From an uncultured Colwellia sp. (GTDB lineage: Bacteria; Pseudomonadota; Gammaproteobacteria; Enterobacterales; Alteromonadaceae): a stretch of 15,863 bases of DNA. This document shows, in pieces, positions 1 through 7,595 of this stretch (the first letter of the stretch is position 1; each line of letters starts with the position of its first letter). The position numbers and the translations under genes were made by a program. The stretch spans positions 1 through 15,863 of the forward strand of contig CAJWBY010000114.1 in NCBI GenBank assembly GCA_913020705.1, in the 5' to 3' direction. The notes beneath the pieces are model-generated. The model had not been told where the DNA came from. It did no database searches and saw nothing but the letters and a program-made list of their open reading frames with translations.

Positions 1-459
1 TTCGTAAAACCGGTTGATGAAGATACCTGTATTCGTTATTTATTAACCGCTGCAGCTATTGGTATTTTATACAAAACAAATGCTTCTATTTCTGGAGCAG
101 AAGTTGGATGTCAAGGAGAGGTCGGTGTAGCTTGTTCTATGGCTGCGGGTGCCTTAACCGAAATAATGGGTGGTTCACCAAACAAAGTAGAAAATGCTGC
201 AGAGATTGGCATGGAACACAACTTAGGCTTAACTTGTGATCCTGTTGGTGGATTAGTGCAAGTACCTTGTATTGAACGTAATGCTATGGGATCTGTAAAA
301 GCGATTAATGCTTCACGTTTAGCATTACGTGGTACAGGTAATCATAAAGTCCCACTAGATAAAGTTATCAAAACTATGTGGGAAACCGGTAATGATATGA
401 AAACTAAATATAAAGAAACGTCACGTGGCGGTTTAGCCGTTAACATTACGGAATGTTAA
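1..459 (+). CDS. sdaA: L-serine dehydratase (4Fe-4S type), C-terminal part
   Basis: This is the last 152 residues of an iron-sulfur L-serine dehydratase, which deaminates L-serine to pyruvate and ammonia in the cytoplasm. The frame is open from the first base, so the gene starts left of the window; the family is usually about 450-460 residues. The visible part is the catalytic alpha domain, with [20 protein letters not shown], then [20 protein letters not shown] and [10 protein letters not shown]. Visible Cys37, Cys79 and Cys90 are spaced 42 and 11 residues apart, and the protein ends in Cys152, 62 residues after Cys90. From memory this matches the cluster ligands Cys343, Cys385, Cys396 and C-terminal Cys458 of the Legionella enzyme. 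The match to E. coli SdaA/SdaB is close throughout. Choosing sdaA rather than sdaB is a convention, since the two paralogues cannot be separated from this fragment. Confidence 0.95.
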   Translation, partial: FVKPVDEDTCIRYLLTAAAIGILYKTNASISGAEVGCQGEVGVACSMAAGALTEIMGGSPNKVENAAEIGMEHNLGLTCDPVGGLVQVPCIERNAMGSVKAINASRLALRGTGNHKVPLDKVIKTMWETGNDMKTKYKETSRGGLAVNITEC

Positions 460-473
460 GAACCTACTTATAT

Positions 474-503
474 AAGTGATAGAAAAAGAAGTGATAGAAA
501 AAG
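474..503. repeat. 15-bp perfect tandem duplication
   Basis: The unit AAGTGATAGAAAAAG occurs twice head to tail (474-488 and 489-503), just after the serine dehydratase stop codon and running into a small hairpin. It is probably a local replication-slippage duplication. No function is apparent. Confidence 0.9.
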
Positions 504-520
504 CGCTATTGCGTTAGCGC
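503..520 (+). other. Small GC-rich hairpin, possible weak terminator
   Basis: GCGCTA (503-508) pairs perfectly with TAGCGC (515-520) around a 6-nt loop. The 3' flank is CATTTTA, so the U-tract is poor. It may be a first, weak terminator or an RNA 3'-end stabiliser ahead of the strong terminator at 569-598. Confidence 0.45.
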
Positions 521-568
521 CATTTTAGCATTACGGCTAGAATTGATAAAATTGCAATTTTTACAAAC

Positions 569-598
569 AAAAAGCGACTGAGATTCAGTCGCTTTTTT
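569..598. terminator. Bidirectional intrinsic terminator between sdaA and cysB
   Basis: GCGACTGA (574-581) and TCAGTCGC (585-592) form a perfect 8-bp stem with a 3-nt loop, flanked by A5 on the left and T6 on the right. It therefore works in both directions. It lies between the + strand serine dehydratase gene and the - strand cysB gene, which converge here. Confidence 0.92.
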
Positions 599-626
599 AT
601 ATTTAATCAGTTAAATCACAAGATAA

Positions 627-1929
<1,303 letters not shown>

Positions 1930-2697
1930 ATGGGCATTATCATTGCTTTAATTATTGCATTAGTCATTATTGTAGTAGCTGTTAGTTCAATTCAACAACA
2001 CAAAGCAAAACAAGAAAAAGATAAACGTAACAAGGCTGCTAAACAAAAAGCAATCATGGATGAAAGTGATGAGCTTATGATCCAACTCGCCAACTTACCT
2101 CCTAATCCCAATCTTGTGAATATACTCAATCGTCGCAGCTTAAATGCAGCAAAATTGATGAGTTCAATTATTCCTGACTCTAAGCCATATAAGAGAAAAG
2201 TAGATGAAATAGAAGCTAGATTAAAAGCTTCAGAAGAATTATCATCTTCTAAATCAGGGCAAGATGAAAGTTTCACTCTTCCTGACAATGAACAGCAACT
2301 TGTTAGTATTCTTCAATGCATAAAAAAACTAAGAATTACATTAAAGTCAGAACAAACTAAAGGTGCACTTGATGCGCAGATTTTCACGCATGAAGATCAA
2401 AAGCTGGATGCTATGCAACTCAAAATTGGCGTAGAAAGTATTCTGAAACGTGGAAAAATTGCATACGATAAAGAAATGTTAGGCTCTGCTCGCCAATATT
2501 TTGAAAAAGCTCTACAAACTTTGTCTGCTCATCCATTACAGTCAGAGTATATTAGTAATAAGAAAGCAGAAGTTGAAGTTCAACTTGAAGAAATAACGAA
2601 TGCACTGAAAAGCACTAATGCAAAAGATGCTGCGAAAAAAGCAAAAGATCAAGAAGACGATTTGGATATGTTATTTGCACCTAAGAAAAAATGGTAA
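1930..2697 (+). CDS. Uncharacterised membrane-anchored protein with TPR-like segment
   Basis: I do not recognise this 255-residue protein. Residues 2-19 are one strongly hydrophobic helix (IIIALIIALVIIVVAV), followed at 24-41 by a lysine-rich stretch. By the positive-inside rule the rest should be cytoplasmic. A helical middle follows, with an Asn/Pro-containing turn near 56-63 (LPPNPNLV). Residues about 163-200 look like one tetratricopeptide helix pair (GKIAYDKEMLGSARQYFEKAL). A charged helix at 205-240 leads to the end, DDLDMLFAPKKKW, whose acidic-hydrophobic-basic pattern looks like a conserved docking tail. There is no signal-peptidase site, so the helix is an anchor. The start ATG has only a weak ribosome site. 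A terminator follows, so it is probably its own unit. A scaffold or adaptor role is possible but unproven. Confidence 0.85.
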   Translation: MGIIIALIIALVIIVVAVSSIQQHKAKQEKDKRNKAAKQKAIMDESDELMIQLANLPPNPNLVNILNRRSLNAAKLMSSIIPDSKPYKRKVDEIEARLKASEELSSSKSGQDESFTLPDNEQQLVSILQCIKKLRITLKSEQTKGALDAQIFTHEDQKLDAMQLKIGVESILKRGKIAYDKEMLGSARQYFEKALQTLSAHPLQSEYISNKKAEVEVQLEEITNALKSTNAKDAAKKAKDQEDDLDMLFAPKKKW

Positions 2698-2717
2698 TCA
2701 CCCATCTAATATCAATT

Positions 2718-2741
2718 AAAACCAGCATATTGCTGGTTTTT
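2718..2741 (+). terminator. Intrinsic terminator after the 1930-2697 gene
   Basis: AAAACCAGCA (2718-2727) and TGCTGGTTTT (2731-2740) form a perfect stem with a 3-nt TAT loop, followed by a short T run. It separates the membrane-anchored protein gene from the RRF_GI-like gene, so the latter needs its own promoter or read-through. Confidence 0.88.
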
Positions 2742-2777
2742 CTATTTTAGGCTTCAATTTTAAAGTTCTATTGACTC

Positions 2778-3161
2778 ATGAAAACATCACCAAGCCATGT
2801 ACCGACAATTAACCTTCCCTCTTTACTTCGTAAGGTATTGAAAGCTTATGCTTTGAAAGCAGGGATCAGAGAATGTGGTTGTGAACTTTACAGAATAGGT
2901 CGTTCTCGTAATTGGCAATTAAAAGCTAGCTTTGAACAGTTAGAGCAAGTAGTGGCATTTATACAAAGTTCAGAAGAACCTAGTTGGCAATGGCTTGTAA
3001 GTTATTTAATGAATCAAAGACAAACACTCAGCCATGATGAACTGATAAGAATTGCCAAATTAAAACCTGATATAACAATCAACCAGTTAATGGCTCGCAC
3101 AGATTGCACAATAGCTGAAGCACGAAAAGTAATTGATGAATTAGAGTGGTCTGAAGAATAG
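2778..3161 (+). CDS. RRF_GI-family small protein (so-called ribosome recycling factor family)
   Basis: This is a 127-residue soluble protein with no signal peptide or membrane segment. It resembles the small family annotated in Vibrio and relatives as 'ribosome recycling factor family protein' (Pfam RRF_GI, from memory). Shared features are an INLPSLL start (residues 11-17), a CGCELYRIGRSRNWQL segment (33-48), and a C-terminal helix-turn-helix-like part with ITINQLMARTDCTIAEAR (about 99-116). It does not resemble true Frr, so recycling activity should not be assumed. The basic RSRNW patch and the C-terminal helical motif would fit RNA or DNA binding, which is inference. The ATG at 2778 is the only start before the conserved N-terminus; the ribosome site is weak. 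yaeQ follows after 75 bp. Confidence 0.7.
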   Translation: MKTSPSHVPTINLPSLLRKVLKAYALKAGIRECGCELYRIGRSRNWQLKASFEQLEQVVAFIQSSEEPSWQWLVSYLMNQRQTLSHDELIRIAKLKPDITINQLMARTDCTIAEARKVIDELEWSEE

Positions 3162-3236
3162 TCAATTATCACCTGTCTTCCCCAAAATAGAAAAGGTACT
3201 ATAAGGGGGATAAAATAACTTACCCTACGGAAAATC

Positions 3237-3770
3237 ATGGCACTAAAAGCAACAATTAATAAAGCCACTATACATCTGTCAGACATGGACAGAAACTACT
3301 ACGATACCCTCAACTTAACCATTGCCCAACATCCTTCAGAAACGGATATTCGCATGATGGTTCGTTTATTAGCTTTCATCTTAAACGCTAACGAACATTT
3401 ACAGTTTGGCAAAGGTGTTAGTGACGAAGAAGAAGCGGCTATTTGGCAAATAAACTACTCTGAAGTGATTGAATTATGGATAGAGCTTGGTCAGCTTGAT
3501 GATAAACGTCTTAAAAAAGCATGTAACCGCGCTCAGAAAGTAATTCTTTATACTTATGGAAGTAGTGCTGAAACATGGTGGAAACAATCGCAAAACAAAT
3601 TGCGTTTGTTCAATAAACTTTCAGTAGAAATGGTTAGCCAAGAAACCTGTGATGCATTAGCAAAACTTGCAAGTCGCTCAATGGATTTCCAATGCAGTAT
3701 TCAAGACAATCAATTATGGTTAACCTCTGGTGACGAAACATTGTTAATTGAAACAACAAAATTACAATAA
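3237..3770 (+). CDS. yaeQ: YaeQ family protein
   Basis: The 177 residues match E. coli YaeQ (about 181) along their whole length, from MALKATINKATIHLSDMDRN through HPSETDIRMMVRLLAFI and ELWIELGQLDDKRLKKACNR to the C-terminal QDNQLWLTSGDETLLIE. YaeQ has a PD-(D/E)XK nuclease-like fold. Early reports linked it to RfaH-like suppression of haemolysin transcription defects, but no biochemical role is established. The acidic and Lys residues typical of the fold are present in the region DEEEAAIW...ELWIELGQLDDKRLKK, though I cannot assign catalysis. A CGGA sequence about 8 bases before the ATG is a plausible ribosome site. The stop codon lies 15 bp before the peptidase gene, so the two are probably co-transcribed. 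In E. coli yaeQ sits near accA-tilS; here it lies about 6 kb beyond tilS. Confidence 0.95.
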   Translation: MALKATINKATIHLSDMDRNYYDTLNLTIAQHPSETDIRMMVRLLAFILNANEHLQFGKGVSDEEEAAIWQINYSEVIELWIELGQLDDKRLKKACNRAQKVILYTYGSSAETWWKQSQNKLRLFNKLSVEMVSQETCDALAKLASRSMDFQCSIQDNQLWLTSGDETLLIETTKLQ

Positions 3771-3785
3771 ATAAGGAAAATAATA

Positions 3786-5144
3786 ATGATAAAACACCTT
3801 AAAAAAACGAGATTAACGTTAGCTCTTTTCGCTGGAGTAACACTTCTTTCCGCATGCAGTGAACCAATAGCACCGAAAGCTAAAATTGTTGAGATGTCTT
3901 CGTTACAGGTCGTAAAAGATATTACCTATCTTGCCAGTGACGATTTGAAAGGTCGAGCAAGCTTTTCACCTGAAATAGACAAAGCGGGTGAATATATTAG
4001 CCAACGCTTCACTGAAATTGGACTAAGCCCTCTTGAGGGAAATAAGGACTTCAAGCAAACATTTAAAGTAACGAGTATCATGCCAGAGACTTTAACTGTA
4101 ATGTTAAATGGTAGATCTATTCCTGAAGAAAGTTTAGGCATGGCAAGTACAATATCTTCACTTTCATGGAAAAATACTGAAGATATACAAACCCATGTTA
4201 TTAGTGAAACTGATGATATGCGAAAAGCACTTGGAAAAATCAACAATGATGGCGGACAACATTTAGTTATCATTCATTCGGCTCACGCTAAAACGTTTGC
4301 CGGCTACCGAGGATATTTTCAACGAGGTTTAACTAAACTTAGCCTAGATCATCAAGGTGCTATTGTTATGGTATTAGCTGATGACATGGCAATAGACTCA
4401 TTTAATGTTAATGCTACGACCAGTATTACAGAGAAAAAATTAACAAATATTGTCGCTGTTTTACCGGGTACAGATAAAAATGCAAAAACAGTAAGTGAGA
4501 CGGTTTTATATTCATCACATTATGATCACTTAGGTGTTACGCCTGATGGTAAAGAAGTATTTAACGGGGCCGATGACGATGCTTCAGGTACGTCTGCCGT
4601 TATTAATCTAGCTCAACACTTCGCAAGTAAAGGAGGCAACAAACGCACGTTAATGTTTAGCACTTTCACTGCTGAAGAAATTGGTGGCTTTGGCTCTAAA
4701 TATTTCTCACAACAAATAAACCCTGATGATGTTGTTGCTATGATCAACATTGAAATGATAGGTAAACCATCTAAATTCGGTGCAGGTACTATATGGATGA
4801 CAGGAATGGAACGCTCTAACTTAGGCGAGTTACTTAACGCTAATTTGAAAGCTAAAAATACTGAAATTTATGAAGACCCTTACCCTGAACAAGGTTTATT
4901 CTATCGTTCTGACAATGCAACACTTGCAAGATTAGGCGTACCTGCTCATAGTTTTAGTAGTACACAGCTTGATAAAGATCAGCATTATCATCAAACATCT
5001 GATGATATAAAAAGCCTCGATTTAGATTCAATGTACAAAGTAATCGAATCATTATCGGTCGCGACTCAAGGTTTAGTAGATGGCAGTATCACGCCAACAC
5101 GCGTCGATATAGCTAAAGTACGTGCAAAAGGAAAAATTTACTAA
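3786..5144 (+). CDS. M28-family zinc metallopeptidase lipoprotein
   Basis: This 452-residue exported peptidase resembles aminopeptidases of family M28. It has a lipoprotein signal: basic start, hydrophobic core at residues 10-21 and lipobox L-S-A-C, so Cys24 would be lipidated. Ser at +2 predicts outer-membrane sorting by Lol, facing the periplasm. The di-zinc site is complete by pattern: His245 and Asp247 in SSHYDHLG, Asp264 in NGADDDASGTS, Glu297-Glu298 in TAEEIGGFGS, Glu323 in NIEMIG (usually Asp), and His402 in HYHQTSDD. Residues about 40-95 form the leader domain common before M28, and about 97-235 look like an inserted PA-like domain. It probably trims peptides for nutrition. The ribosome site AAGGA is 8 bases before the ATG, in the 15-bp gap after yaeQ. 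Confidence 0.93.
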   Translation: MIKHLKKTRLTLALFAGVTLLSACSEPIAPKAKIVEMSSLQVVKDITYLASDDLKGRASFSPEIDKAGEYISQRFTEIGLSPLEGNKDFKQTFKVTSIMPETLTVMLNGRSIPEESLGMASTISSLSWKNTEDIQTHVISETDDMRKALGKINNDGGQHLVIIHSAHAKTFAGYRGYFQRGLTKLSLDHQGAIVMVLADDMAIDSFNVNATTSITEKKLTNIVAVLPGTDKNAKTVSETVLYSSHYDHLGVTPDGKEVFNGADDDASGTSAVINLAQHFASKGGNKRTLMFSTFTAEEIGGFGSKYFSQQINPDDVVAMINIEMIGKPSKFGAGTIWMTGMERSNLGELLNANLKAKNTEIYEDPYPEQGLFYRSDNATLARLGVPAHSFSSTQLDKDQHYHQTSDDIKSLDLDSMYKVIESLSVATQGLVDGSITPTRVDIAKVRAKGKIY

Positions 5145-5152
5145 AATCTCAA

Positions 5153-5247
5153 GTTCATCCAGAACATTATCACTCTTTGCCATCGACGTACATGGATGTG
5201 CTAATGTCGCAAAGGCATGGCACCATGACATAACGCTCATCCTGAAC
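5153..5247. repeat. Repeat-like block bounded by 13-bp near-identical copies
   Basis: The spacer after the peptidase stop begins with GTTCATCCAGAAC (5153-5165) and ends with GCTCATCCTGAAC (5235-5247). These match at 11 of 13 positions in the same orientation, and each is itself partly palindromic. Between them are short dyads such as CATC/GATG (5181-5198) and ATGTC/GACAT. The stretch is visibly richer in GC than the flanking spacers and codes for no recognisable protein. It resembles a copy of a dispersed intergenic repeat, but a single copy cannot prove that. Confidence 0.4.
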
Positions 5248-5250
5248 ATA

Positions 5251-5280
5251 AAAAGCCAGCAAAATATTGCTGGCTTTTTT
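5251..5280. terminator. Bidirectional terminator after the M28 peptidase gene
   Basis: AAAAGCCAGCAA (5251-5262) pairs perfectly with TTGCTGGCTTTT (5267-5278) around a 4-nt loop, with a T6 run on the right and A4 on the left. It ends the yaeQ-peptidase unit and can also serve the convergent acetyltransferase gene from the - strand. Confidence 0.92.
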
Positions 5281-5299
5281 ATGAAACTAACGTTTTTCT

Positions 5300-5749
5300 C
5301 TAGGGGTCACAACGCATTTGATATTCTAATTGGTTCTGTCCAGTAACCGTGAAACCATTCCGTAAATATAAGGATATTACTGGGTTAGCGAGCAGTACAT
5401 TCAATGTTAACGGTAAGTGTAATTTTTTTGCCTTTTCTTTAACCAATGTTAATACTTTACCACCAACCCCCTTCCCTTGAAATTGTGGAGATATTTGCAA
5501 TTGTCTAATGTGCAATTTATCCGTTAATACCCCCAACTTTATTAATCCAATAGGCTTTTTATTCATCGTGATAATAGACGAGTCAGTAAAAAACTCACTG
5601 ATTCGTTCTAAGTGTTGTTGATCAGACAAGTTCAATCCTGCTGCAATCAGATGCTCTCCCATAGTGGCTTTTCGTAATTGCATCAGATAACCAAGATCAC
5701 TTTGTTGTGCTTGTCTAAAGCCAATAGTTACTTTTTCATTACTGAGCAT
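5300..5749 (-). CDS. GNAT family N-acetyltransferase
   Basis: This 149-residue cytoplasmic protein has one GNAT domain, predicted to move an acetyl group from acetyl-CoA to an amine on an unknown substrate. The N-terminal FRQAQQSDLGYLMQLR is the usual beta1-alpha1 start. The acetyl-CoA pyrophosphate-binding loop is QFQGKGVGGKVL (about residues 89-100, Q-x-x-G-x-G). The C-terminal VISLYLRNGFTVTG (about 124-137) is the typical last helix-strand with the conserved N-x-G-F. The start overlaps the end of the exporter gene by 11 bp (ATGCTCAGTAA), with no clear ribosome site of its own, which suggests translational coupling. One idea is that it acetylates a compound the exporter carries; nothing in the sequence tests this. 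Confidence 0.92.
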   Translation of the reverse strand: MLSNEKVTIGFRQAQQSDLGYLMQLRKATMGEHLIAAGLNLSDQQHLERISEFFTDSSIITMNKKPIGLIKLGVLTDKLHIRQLQISPQFQGKGVGGKVLTLVKEKAKKLHLPLTLNVLLANPVISLYLRNGFTVTGQNQLEYQMRCDP

Positions 5750-6635
5750 ATTGTTTACGATTGTGTTTAATCAACGAATCTCCCCATTGATAAATAGCTA
5801 AACCTGCAATAATAGCTGATGCCCCGATGATTAAATTAGTATTAACCGATTCATTGTTTAATATCAAACCGAGTGAAATAGCAATAACAGGCGTAATCAT
5901 CGTAATTAAAGCAACCGTACTGGCTTTTAATCGTTGTAGTACATAAAAATAAGCAATAAAACCCACTAATGACCCAACAACACCTAAATATACAATACTT
6001 AATATTGATTTATTACTCCATGATTCATATGGAATACTACCATCAAATATCAGCCAAACAACCGTAAATAAAGGAAGACTAAACAGTAAAGACCCAACAG
6101 TTGTTGCCATAGGGTTTATTGCAACTTCGACACTTTTTACAAGCACACCACTCACACTAAAAAATGAAACTGCCATCAATACAGCAATAATACCAATGTA
6201 CGCATCATCTGCTAAAGATATTTTATCAAAGCACACAATAGCTAGTCCACAAATTGCGACTGATAATGCGACTTTCTTAGAAAAGGACAATGCAGACTCA
6301 GCTAGAATTCGTTGACTTAGTACGCCAGATAAAATGGGTGATAAACCAAAGATCAATGACATGAGACCCGAAGAAATATAACCAGCTGCTAAATACGCGA
6401 ATAACATTCCGCCAAAAATTCCTATTGCAGAAAAACTATAAAGTTTAAGTGCTTTTTTATGCCAAGGGAGTTCAATACGAAAAGCTTTCAATATCAGCCA
6501 ACCTGGTACAACCGCAATAATCATTCGAAGCAATACTGCAAATGTTGGATGAATGGTTTCACTGCTCCAAACTATGCCCAACGGTGTGGTTGACCAAATA
6601 AGAATAACGGCAAGATATGCTACGGGAACTGACAT
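5739..6635 (-). CDS. DMT superfamily transporter, EamA type
   Basis: This 298-residue inner-membrane protein has about ten hydrophobic helices arranged as two EamA repeats, the layout of drug/metabolite exporters. The N-terminal AYLAVILIWSTTPLGIVWS is the typical first helix. The first repeat ends with SSGLMSLIFGLSPILSGVL (about residues 88-106) and the second repeat carries the equivalent KASTVALITMITPVIAISLG. The cytoplasmic C-terminus is short and basic. Known members export amino acids, their derivatives or other small metabolites; the substrate here is unknown. The ATG has a strong ribosome site, AAGGAG (6643-6648 on the + strand as CTCCTT), 7 bases away. It is the first gene of a two-gene unit with the GNAT gene. 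Confidence 0.95.
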   Translation of the reverse strand: MSVPVAYLAVILIWSTTPLGIVWSSETIHPTFAVLLRMIIAVVPGWLILKAFRIELPWHKKALKLYSFSAIGIFGGMLFAYLAAGYISSGLMSLIFGLSPILSGVLSQRILAESALSFSKKVALSVAICGLAIVCFDKISLADDAYIGIIAVLMAVSFFSVSGVLVKSVEVAINPMATTVGSLLFSLPLFTVVWLIFDGSIPYESWSNKSILSIVYLGVVGSLVGFIAYFYVLQRLKASTVALITMITPVIAISLGLILNNESVNTNLIIGASAIIAGLAIYQWGDSLIKHNRKQYAQ

Positions 6636-6710
6636 TTAAGAACTCCTTTATTCGTGTTTTATATAGAAAATTTACGCTAGAGAAAAACACTGAGGAGAAA
6701 AACATCGTAA

Positions 6711-6729
6711 CCACAGTGGTGAACTGTGG
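6711..6729. other. Inverted repeat upstream of the exporter gene
   Basis: CCACAGT and ACTGTGG are perfect 7-bp arms around GGTGA, and extend to 9 of 10 with TA at each end. No U-tract follows on either strand, so it is not a standard terminator. Lying about 75 bp before the exporter start, it could be an operator or leader hairpin. Confidence 0.4.
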
Positions 6730-6894
6730 CTAAAAATTATTAATTATTAATTATTTATTTAATAATACCACATTTATACTTGCCATAGTAAAGGCATACC
6801 AACGATTGACTAAGAGAGTCATTCGGTTTTGGCAGAGACACTTTTCTATATGTTTATAAGTTATGGCTAACATGAAATTACGACGCTTTAATTG

Positions 6895-6929
6895 AAATAA
6901 AATAGTTAAATAAAATAGTTAAATAAAAT
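6895..6929. repeat. 13-bp tandem repeat, about 2.7 copies
   Basis: The unit AAATAAAATAGTT occurs at 6895-6907 and 6908-6920, with a 9-bp partial third copy at 6921-6929. It runs directly into the TTTGCAT dyad. The period of 13 bp is not in helical phase, so it is more likely slippage than an array of operators. Confidence 0.85.
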
Positions 6930-6949
6930 TTGCATCAATTGAATGCAAA
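6929..6949. promoter_or_regulatory. 21-bp dyad, possible operator
   Basis: TTTGCAT (6929-6935) and ATGCAAA (6943-6949) are perfect inverted arms around CAATTGA. The size and symmetry suit a dimeric repressor site about 135 bp before the methyltransferase start. Chance is not excluded in such AT-rich DNA. Confidence 0.3.
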
Positions 6950-7084
6950 ATAAATAATGGCGATATTATTTAATTAAGTCAATAACAGTGAGGAAATATT
7001 TTTATATTATTGAAATGATTTATTGTATTAACTGGCCTGATAAGATGATGTAATACAAAAAAGTCTTTTACATTAAGGGAAATC

Positions 7085-7537
7085 ATGGAGTTAAAAGTAA
7101 TACCTGTTGTCCAAGTAATCATTGCTGTGTTGCTAATGATAGTATTCAGTAAATTATGGCCTGAACTTAGACTGAACTGGCCGGCCCATAAACAAATAGC
7201 TATTATACTTTTCTCTCTAGCAATTGTTGTTGGTATTTCCGCAATAGTTAGCTTTAAGAGACACAAAACTACAGTCAACCCAACCAAACCAGAAGCAAGT
7301 ACTTCGGTAGTAAGTTCGGGGGTCTATTCTTGGTCCAGAAACCCTATGTATTTAGCCATGCTTATATCACTAATATCTGTAGCTTATTACTTACAGCACA
7401 TAACAGCCTTACCTGTTATTCTGATATTTATTGCTTATATGACACGTTTTCAGATCATCCCAGAAGAAAAGATGTTAACAAAAATATTTAGCCAACAATA
7501 TTTGGATTACCAGTCAAACGTCAGACGTTGGTTATAG
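7085..7537 (+). CDS. Membrane methyltransferase of the ICMT/PEMT type
   Basis: This 150-residue integral membrane protein belongs to the isoprenylcysteine carboxyl-methyltransferase / phospholipid methyltransferase group, which uses S-adenosylmethionine. Hydrophobic helices lie at about residues 5-22, 37-55 and 91-130. The signature follows the second helix: TTVNPTKPEAST, then SGVYSWSRNPMYLAML (the G-x-Y-x-x-S-R-N-P-M-Y-L motif). The C-terminal RFQIIPEEKMLTKIFSQQY and a final Y-x-x-x-V-R-R-W complete it; these parts bind the cofactor in the family. Bacterial homologues are common and their substrates mostly unknown; a membrane lipid or small hydrophobic thiol is plausible. The ATG has AAGGGA at 7075-7080. 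It is a single-gene unit with a terminator directly after it. Confidence 0.92.
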   Translation: MELKVIPVVQVIIAVLLMIVFSKLWPELRLNWPAHKQIAIILFSLAIVVGISAIVSFKRHKTTVNPTKPEASTSVVSSGVYSWSRNPMYLAMLISLISVAYYLQHITALPVILIFIAYMTRFQIIPEEKMLTKIFSQQYLDYQSNVRRWL

Positions 7538-7553
7538 TTCACATTCAAAAACT

Positions 7554-7580
7554 AAAAAGCCCTTCATAGAAGGGCTTTTT
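7554..7580. terminator. Bidirectional terminator between methyltransferase gene and phnA
   Basis: AAAAAGCCCTTC (7554-7565) and GAAGGGCTTTTT (7569-7580) are perfectly complementary around a 3-nt ATA loop. With A5 and T5 flanks it can end transcripts from both strands, fitting the convergent genes on either side. Confidence 0.94.
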
Positions 7581-7595
7581 AGAATTGTAATATTG

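Larger units (their letters stand above)
6636..7084. other. AT-rich non-coding region with dyads and a tandem repeat
   Basis: This gap separates the leftward exporter gene from the rightward methyltransferase gene and should hold both promoters. I see no credible protein or RNA gene. It contains a hairpin CCACAGT (6711-6717)/ACTGTGG (6723-6729), a strongly AT-rich stretch (6731-6770), a 13-bp tandem repeat (6895-6929), and a dyad TTTGCAT/ATGCAAA (6929-6949). Promoter hexamers could not be assigned reliably in so AT-rich a background. Confidence 0.5.

Noticed and set aside
3926..4273. A 115-codon antisense frame inside the M28 peptidase gene
   Set aside because: The + strand frame has a complete lipobox and zinc-site motifs; the antisense frame has none.
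4740..4770. Glu instead of Asp in the M28 metal motif (NIEMIG) as an inactivating change
   Set aside because: Acidic residues can substitute at this position and all other metal and catalytic residues are present, so loss of activity is not supported.
5122..5346. A 74-codon open frame running from the peptidase gene end through the terminator
   Set aside because: It starts inside the peptidase gene in another frame, crosses a strong terminator hairpin and has no recognisable protein feature.
6863..6895. A 10-codon ATG frame before the methyltransferase gene, as a possible leader peptide
   Set aside because: It is short, about 190 bp from the gene, has no ribosome site or attenuator-like structure, and such frames arise by chance.
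6979..7287. A 102-codon antisense frame over the methyltransferase gene start
   Set aside because: It opposes a gene with clear family motifs and its composition reads as the complement of membrane-helix codons.
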